NCBI GenBank assembly: GCA_015658495.1
Contig: DQOT01000277.1
Coordinates: 1-11,341 of the forward strand
Source: Fidelibacterota bacterium
GTDB lineage: Bacteria > Fidelibacterota > Marinisomatia > Marinisomatales > UBA1611
Direction of reading: 5' to 3'
DNA: 11,341 nt
Made by a program: the position numbers and the translations under genes. Each line of letters starts with the position of its first letter. The stretch's first letter is position 1. Positions 7,464-11,341 of this stretch are shown in pieces. The notes beneath the pieces are model-generated. The model was given only the letters and a program-made list of their open reading frames with translations, was not told the origin of the DNA and made no database searches.

Positions 7464-8906
7464 TCAATACAGGTTTAGGCTCGGATCGACCTCGATTGTC
7501 CACTTCTTGATTCCTCCCGTCATGTTCTTCACATCAGGGAATCCCTGTTTGATGAGGTATTCAGCCATTGCGATGGCCCTCGGACCCTCTTTGCAGTGAA
7601 CAACGATTTCCCTGGAAGGATCGAGTTCGTCCAGCCGAGACGGAATGGCGTTCATGGGAATAAAGAGGGCCTCTTTAATGTGGGCAATATCCCATTCCCA
7701 CTTCTCTCTCACATCGAGAATCAGATGGTTCTCTCCACTGTCGAGTTTTTGTTTCACCTTCTGAACCGATAGCTCAGGAACAGTGACCATCTCCTCCAAT
7801 CCTGATACTCCACAGAATCCTTCGTAATCGATGGGTTCGGTGATTGTGGGATTCTCTCCACATACCACGCAATCGGGATTCTTCTGTAGCTTCACTTCAC
7901 GGAAGGTCATGGCGAGAGCATCGAAAAGGAGCAGGCGTCCGATGAGAGTCTGCCCGGCCCCAGTGATCCATTTGATGGTTTCTGTTGCTTGCAGACTTCC
8001 AACCACGCTGGGGAGGACTCCCAACACTCCCCCTTCCGCGCACGAGGGAACCAGCCCTGGTGGTGGTGGCTCTTCGTAAAGACAACGGTAGCAGGGCCCC
8101 TCTTTCGCTTCAAAAAGGGAAACCTGTCCATCGAACCGAAAGATGGAACCGTAGACGTTTGGCTTACCTTGAAACACGCAGACATCATTTACCAAATAAC
8201 GGGTGGGGAAATTGTCCGTGCCGTCGAGGATGATGTCATAGTTTCTGAAAAGTGACACTGCATTTGCCGAGGAAAGGGATTCCGCATAGGTAGTGATTTC
8301 TACATTGGGATTCAACGCCTGGAGTCGCTGTTTGGCAATGGTCAATTTGGGCTTGCCGATCTCAGCCGATGTATAAAGAATTTGCCTCTGAAGGTTTGAA
8401 AGTTCCACCACATCGTAGTCCACAAGACCGATGTGTCCCACGCCGACGGCAGCCAAATAGATGGACGCGGGACTGCCGAGACCTCCCGCCCCGATGATGA
8501 GGACTGATGCTTCTTTCAATTTTCGCTGTCCCCCCAGTCCGATCTCTGGGAGAGAAAAATGGCGGCTGTATCGGAGGTACTCATCTCGGTCAAAGGTCGT
8601 CGCTACTTCCGCCTTGCCGGAAAGTGTCTCCCCTCCGCCCGCAATCGAGGGAATGATCATCACCTCATCTCCATCTTTGATTTTTGTCGCCATGGCATCT
8701 AAGTAGCGGATGTCCTCTCCCCGAACGTATAGATTAACGAAGTTTCGTAATTCTCCTTTCTCGTTGTATAGCTGCGGAGCGAGTTCACTAAACTGACCGA
8801 TAAGGTTTTCGAGTGCTTCTTCCACTGTTTGTCCGTTAACCTCAACCACACTCTCGCCTTCTGTAAACCGCCGCAGTGGTGAAGGAATTTTTATTGAAAC
8901 AGCCAT
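7464..8906 (-). CDS. moeZ: MoaD/CysO-like carrier fused to MoeB/MoeZ adenylyltransferase and rhodanese
   Basis: A three-domain sulfur-activation protein. Positions count from the ATG at 8909. Residues 1-93 are a MoaD/ThiS/CysO ubiquitin-like carrier ending IIPSIAGGGE, with the Gly-Gly at 91-92. Residues about 105-355 are an E1-like MoeB/ThiF adenylyltransferase with the nucleotide loop GAGGLGS (140-146), NLQRQ (172-176), a Zn site CYRC (273-276) and CVVC (347-350), and PPPPGLVPSCAEGGVLGVLP. Residues about 378-475 are a rhodanese domain with the active-site loop CKEGPRA (Cys439). MoeB adenylates the carrier's C-terminal glycine and the rhodanese supplies sulfur to form a thiocarboxylate. ATG codons lie at 8909 and 8906; AAGGAG sits 2 and 5 bases before them, so 8906 is taken here and shortens the protein by one residue. 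The mec stop overlaps this start. Because the carrier is fused at its C-terminal side, the Gly-Gly is not free unless cleaved. Confidence 0.94.
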   Translation of the reverse strand: MAVSIKIPSPLRRFTEGESVVEVNGQTVEEALENLIGQFSELAPQLYNEKGELRNFVNLYVRGEDIRYLDAMATKIKDGDEVMIIPSIAGGGETLSGKAEVATTFDRDEYLRYSRHFSLPEIGLGGQRKLKEASVLIIGAGGLGSPASIYLAAVGVGHIGLVDYDVVELSNLQRQILYTSAEIGKPKLTIAKQRLQALNPNVEITTYAESLSSANAVSLFRNYDIILDGTDNFPTRYLVNDVCVFQGKPNVYGSIFRFDGQVSLFEAKEGPCYRCLYEEPPPPGLVPSCAEGGVLGVLPSVVGSLQATETIKWITGAGQTLIGRLLLFDALAMTFREVKLQKNPDCVVCGENPTITEPIDYEGFCGVSGLEEMVTVPELSVQKVKQKLDSGENHLILDVREKWEWDIAHIKEALFIPMNAIPSRLDELDPSREIVVHCKEGPRAIAMAEYLIKQGFPDVKNMTGGIKKWTIEVDPSLNLY

Positions 8907-9346
8907 CATTTCTCCTTATAGTTTCGTGTGAATTGCAGCTCGTCGAATTGCTGGTGATCATCCGCGAGCATCCACCACCGCCAAGTTTCCAAATACCCCT
9001 CACAAACTGACAGGATCAGATAGACAAATCCCGGCAACGCGTGCTCAAGGTCAAATTGAGATGGGCTGGCCGGGTGGTCGGGATGGGAGTGATAGCCGCC
9101 CATAAGTTGGTAGTCCCACTTCTCCGCTTGGTCTTCGGCTTTAAGAAACTGGTCCGGAGTCATTAAATATCTGTGCGTGCGGCCCCCCGCTCTCTCATTG
9201 CTCACAGATTGTGCTCTGAAGATCTGAAATTCTGTTGGGCTCTCTGTACCAAACAAGAAACCGCAACACTCTTCAGGGTAAGTCTGGAGAGCGTGTCCCT
9301 CAATTCTTGCCATGGCAGAACCAATTGTTACCACATGTTTCGTCAT
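8906..9346 (-). CDS. mec: JAMM/MPN+ metalloprotease, Mec-like
   Basis: A Zn-dependent JAMM (Mov34/MPN+) isopeptidase of 146 residues, the length I recall for mycobacterial Mec, which releases cysteine from the CysO-cysteine adduct. The motif is complete: Glu25/Glu26 in PEECCGFLFG, and H-x-H-x7-S-x2-D as His86, His88, Ser96 and Asp99 in YHSHPDHPASPSQFD. The ATG at 9346 is chosen because it overlaps the stop of the upstream DUF4395-like gene as ATGA and begins just before the domain's first strand. The frame is open further upstream, but that part lies inside the other gene. Its stop overlaps the fusion gene's start. Between cysM and the carrier gene, it probably acts on carrier-cysteine and possibly on the fused carrier itself (inference). 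Confidence 0.93.
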   Translation of the reverse strand: MTKHVVTIGSAMARIEGHALQTYPEECCGFLFGTESPTEFQIFRAQSVSNERAGGRTHRYLMTPDQFLKAEDQAEKWDYQLMGGYHSHPDHPASPSQFDLEHALPGFVYLILSVCEGYLETWRWWMLADDHQQFDELQFTRNYKEK

Positions 9347-9576
9347 TCTTCTGAACGCTGCGGATGTTCGTGCTCTCTCCCCAGGGAACAATTTACACAT
9401 ATTTCAGGGCAGAAAAGGCCAATTTGCGCCAAGACTCGATAAAGGGTGCAGCCGGCACAGAAATCAAATAGCAAGATAACGGTAGACCAAAAGACCACCT
9501 GTAAAGCTACCATACGAGCCGTCCAGGCATTCACAACGGTCGGAAAATAGAATATCGCGGTTTGAGCCGTGCTCAT
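9343..9576 (-). CDS. Short DUF4395-like cysteine-rich membrane protein
   Basis: A 77-residue protein whose middle, FDFCAGCTLYRVL (37-49), resembles the conserved C-terminal end of DUF4395 proteins (a GFC-GC-LY pattern, from memory). One hydrophobic segment spans about 21-40 and a weaker one lies near 7-16. Five cysteines occur at 40, 43, 56, 60 and 63, the last three in a second cluster (FCPEICVNC). DUF4395 proteins as I recall them are about twice this length with more membrane segments, so this is either a short form or a truncated copy. The ATG at 9576 is preceded by GGCGGG; the frame stays open to 9624 and includes a GTG at 9585. The stop overlaps the mec start as ATGA, which argues that it is translated. 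DUF4395 genes often sit near sulfurtransferases. The function is unknown; handling of reduced sulfur or redox at the membrane is a guess. Confidence 0.65.
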   Translation of the reverse strand: MSTAQTAIFYFPTVVNAWTARMVALQVVFWSTVILLFDFCAGCTLYRVLAQIGLFCPEICVNCSLGREHEHPQRSEE

Positions 9577-9633
9577 TCTCAGCACCCGCCTGCTCTTATT
9601 AAGATATTCATTGCTACCTGAACCTCACCATCT

Positions 9634-10596
9634 TCAATCTTTCCACAATCCCGTACCGCCATACCGTTCGCCAGTATCATTGAGCAGTGTAACGACTCGA
9701 GCGTCAGGGTAGCGCTCCAAGACCCGCTCCACGCCCACTAGATAGGCGCCCGAAGATTGCCCGACGAAGTGCCCCGCCTTAGCCAGCCGATGGCAATAGT
9801 GGCGGGCCTCATCGGCCGTCACATCGACATTTTCATCGATGACCGTCTCATCGAGAATTTCCGGCACAACATCTTGTGGTTCGCCCAGAGGTTTGAGGCC
9901 TTCGATTCCTGGGAATCTTTCAGGCCGAACAGACACCACCGTCACTTCGGGAGTCTCCTCCTTCAACCGCCTTCCGATGCCGGAGATGGAGCCGCCCGTT
10001 CCGATACCGCAGATAAAATGGGTCAAGTCTGGTGCCTGCTCCAAAATCTCCTGAGCAGTGGTCTCATAGTGGGCCAACCAGTTGTCATCATTGGAGTACT
10101 GATCGGCAAAGAAGTATGCATCGGGATTCTTCTCATAGCGACGATGGACCTCGCGTAGGGCTTCATCGTACCCTTCCAGGGGGTCCGTCAGAATAACGTT
10201 TGCACCATGAGCCCTGATCCTCATCAGTCGACCTTCGCTGGCATTGCCGGGAATCACGAGCTCCACCGCATGACCCAGCGCCCCACCTAACATGGCGTAA
10301 GCGATCCCCGCATTCCCCGAGGACGAATCGAGGATCACTTTATCCTCAGCCAATTCCCTCCGCTCCCGGGCTTTCAGGAGAATTTTTGCCACGGGACGGT
10401 CCTTGAGGGAACCTCCCGGATTCAGGTACTCCGCCTTAGCGCAGACCATCGCCTTTGGAAACTCCTCGCGGAAAAGATCAATCCGTACCATCGCCGTGTT
10501 TCCGATGAGATCGAAGATTTCAATACTTCGGTTTTGGCCCACATTTCTGGAACCCGTAACGGCAGGTCTTGTCGTTTCTTTAACAAGCACGCTCAT
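9634..10596 (-). CDS. cysM: Cysteine synthase, CysM-type PLP enzyme
   Basis: A cytosolic PLP-dependent beta-replacement enzyme of 320 residues. Visible motifs are NPGGSLKDRP (59-68) with the Schiff-base Lys65, the substrate loop SSSGNAGIAYA near 91-101, the phosphate-binding loop GTGGSISG near 199-206, FPGIEGLKPLG in the middle of the C-terminal half, and the terminal DTGERYGGTG. It makes cysteine from an activated serine (O-acetylserine or O-phosphoserine). In actinobacteria the CysM partner of CysO uses O-phosphoserine and takes sulfur from the CysO thiocarboxylate. Having mec and a CysO-like carrier in the same operon supports that route here. The donor substrate cannot be settled by eye, and cystathionine beta-synthase is a less likely alternative. 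The ATG at 10596 has no clear Shine-Dalgarno. It is the first confident gene of the - strand run, 57 bases before the DUF4395-like gene. Confidence 0.92.
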   Translation of the reverse strand: MSVLVKETTRPAVTGSRNVGQNRSIEIFDLIGNTAMVRIDLFREEFPKAMVCAKAEYLNPGGSLKDRPVAKILLKARERRELAEDKVILDSSSGNAGIAYAMLGGALGHAVELVIPGNASEGRLMRIRAHGANVILTDPLEGYDEALREVHRRYEKNPDAYFFADQYSNDDNWLAHYETTAQEILEQAPDLTHFICGIGTGGSISGIGRRLKEETPEVTVVSVRPERFPGIEGLKPLGEPQDVVPEILDETVIDENVDVTADEARHYCHRLAKAGHFVGQSSGAYLVGVERVLERYPDARVVTLLNDTGERYGGTGLWKD

Positions 10597-10806
10597 GCTA
10601 ATGTCACATCCATGACCTTTGGAGACCCAAGCTCTAAGCCTCCGCTAAACCCCAATTCAACACTCTTTCCAATTCCGGTGTATATCCAATTTTATTTCAA
10701 GCATCTGATATATCATATGACATAAGTCCTGAAGGATGGAGTACCACTATTAATGGATTGCCTAGATTGTGTTTCTGTAACTACCATAGTTATACATGCT
10801 TTCGTG
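10597..10806. other. Intergenic gap between grxD and cysM; possible gene remnant
   Basis: This 210-base AT-rich gap holds no confident gene and no convincing promoter. On the - strand, one frame (about 10634-10780) reads GLMSYDISDA, stop, NKIGYTPELERVLNWGLAEA, stop. That is loosely like the C-terminus of an NAD-dependent sugar epimerase interrupted by a stop codon, and could be a decayed remnant. A second overlapping frame (TTG at 10655, stop at 10593) encodes 20 residues ending KVMDVTLA and overlaps the cysM start as ATGA. Both cannot be original coding frames. The gap also contains the palindromes TGATATATCA (10706-10715) and TAACTACCATAGTTA (10778-10792). Confidence 0.2.
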
Positions 10807-11136
10807 TCAATCGATATTCAGTTGAATGTTTTCTCTTTCAAGAATTGTTTTGAATTCACCCGAGTTGTGCATCTCGATCGTGATATCCGCACCACCAATC
10901 AGTTCACCATTAATAAATAACTGAGGGATGGTTGGCCAGTTTGAATAATCAGCTAGCTTTACTCGAATTTCAGGATTTTCCAGTACATTTACATCCTTGA
11001 ATTCCACACCATATTGTCTGAGTACCTGCACTACAGAATTGGAAAACCCACACATTGGCATATCTTGAGTGCCTTTCATATACAGTATTACAGGGTTATT
11101 TTTAATATCCTTAGTAATCTGTTCTTTTAATTCCAT
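10807..11136 (-). CDS. grxD: Monothiol glutaredoxin, CGFS type (GrxD/Grx4-like)
   Basis: A cytosolic monothiol glutaredoxin of 109 residues. CGFS-type glutaredoxins bind a [2Fe-2S] cluster between two monomers with glutathione and pass it to apo-proteins. Visible motifs are ILYMKGT (17-23), MCGFS (28-32) with the single active cysteine, WPTIPQLFINGELIGGADI (67-85) including the cis-proline TIPQ block, and a short C-terminal helix. Length matches E. coli GrxD. The ATG at 11136 has AAGAGG five bases upstream, lying in the 12-base gap after the preceding gene's stop, so the two genes are probably co-transcribed. The DNA is much richer in A+T than the cysM region, which suggests a separate unit. 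Confidence 0.96.
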   Translation of the reverse strand: MELKEQITKDIKNNPVILYMKGTQDMPMCGFSNSVVQVLRQYGVEFKDVNVLENPEIRVKLADYSNWPTIPQLFINGELIGGADITIEMHNSGEFKTILERENIQLNID

Positions 11137-11148
11137 ATTAACCTCTTT

Positions 11149-11341
11149 TTATTTATTCCATTCTCTGTTGAAATATTCTTTCATTTCTTCTTCAGTCATA
11201 TCATTAGTTATATCTACCGGTTTTTCAATTGAATCTTCTGTTACTTTTAAGGCTCCAGGAAATTCTCTATCAATAAATGGATGACCTTTTGGTACTCCAC
11301 CTGACCTATTAAATGTAATTACATCAGTTGTAAATTCGTGA
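11149..11341 (-). CDS. C-terminal end of an unrecognised protein (truncated by window edge)
   Basis: The frame is open from the right edge of the window to a TAA at 11149-11151, giving 63 C-terminal residues. The visible part starts HEFTTDVITFNRSGGVPKGH, continues PFIDREFPGALKV, and ends with an acidic helix-like tail, TEEEMKEYFNREWNK. I do not recognise the family; no cysteine, membrane segment or known catalytic motif is visible. Codon use is AT-rich like the following grxD, whose ATG is 12 bases downstream. The shared transcript suggests a link to iron-sulfur or redox metabolism, but only by association. Confidence 0.7.
   Translation of the reverse strand, partial: HEFTTDVITFNRSGGVPKGHPFIDREFPGALKVTEDSIEKPVDITNDMTEEEMKEYFNREWNK

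Noticed and set aside
9347..9400. In-frame N-terminal extension of the Mec-like protein (18 residues before the ATG at 9346)
   Set aside because: It lies inside the DUF4395-like gene, adds residues not expected in JAMM proteins, and the ATGA overlap at 9346-9343 gives a natural start of typical length.
10706..10715. Perfect palindrome TGATATATCA as an operator for cysM
   Set aside because: In AT-rich DNA a 10-base palindrome is not unusual, and no promoter elements with proper spacing were found around it.
10778..10792. Hairpin TAACTACCATAGTTA downstream of grxD as a terminator
   Set aside because: Six-base AT-rich stem with no T-run after it on the - strand; too weak to call.
1..11341. CRISPR arrays, tRNA or rRNA genes, insertion sequences
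   Set aside because: No regular direct repeats, tRNA-like folds, rRNA stretches, transposase motifs or terminal inverted repeats were seen; nearly all of the window is accounted for by coding genes.

Overview
This window is bacterial: genes are tightly packed and overlapping, several sit behind Shine-Dalgarno-like sequences, and TTG and GTG starts are used. The lineage cannot be fixed from the sequence. A non-proteobacterial Gram-negative, perhaps an uncultivated FCB-group lineage, is a guess and no more. The window holds two long gene runs that converge at about 4622-4664, and then a short AT-rich pair at the right edge.

Left run, + strand, 1-4621: a purine (urate) catabolic operon in which every junction overlaps or touches. 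The order is allantoinase (5' truncated), allantoicase, OHCU decarboxylase, an unassigned CitE/HpcH-like aldolase, 5-hydroxyisourate hydrolase and a PuuD-type membrane urate hydroxylase. Apart from the aldolase, gene order is roughly the reverse of pathway order (urate -> 5-hydroxyisourate -> OHCU -> allantoin -> allantoate -> ureidoglycolate + urea). No ureidoglycolate-cleaving enzyme is seen. The aldolase-like protein is the obvious candidate for that step or for using the glyoxylate it yields. The PuuD protein lacks the C-terminal cytochrome c domain of the characterised enzyme.

Right run, - strand, 10596 down to 4665: cysM, a short DUF4395-like cysteine-rich protein, a Mec-like JAMM metalloprotease, a three-domain fusion (MoaD/CysO-like ubiquitin fold, MoeB/MoeZ adenylyltransferase, rhodanese), moaE, a divergent SLC13/DASS transporter and a tandem universal stress protein. 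The first part matches the CysO-Mec-CysM protein-thiocarboxylate route to cysteine. The fused sulfur carrier followed by moaE suggests the same carrier may also feed molybdopterin synthesis. Moco is the cofactor of xanthine dehydrogenase, which makes urate, so this is a possible functional link between the two runs. The cysM-to-moeZ part looks visibly richer in G+C than the AT-rich DNA to its right.

Right edge, - strand, 10807-11341: a monothiol CGFS glutaredoxin, preceded 12 bases upstream by the C-terminal end of an unrecognised protein. The 210-base gap 10597-10806 holds no confident gene.

The most unusual point is the carrier-E1-rhodanese fusion. Its Gly-Gly is internal, so it would have to be cleaved before it could carry sulfur, and a JAMM protease is encoded immediately upstream. 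The second is the unassigned aldolase in the urate operon.
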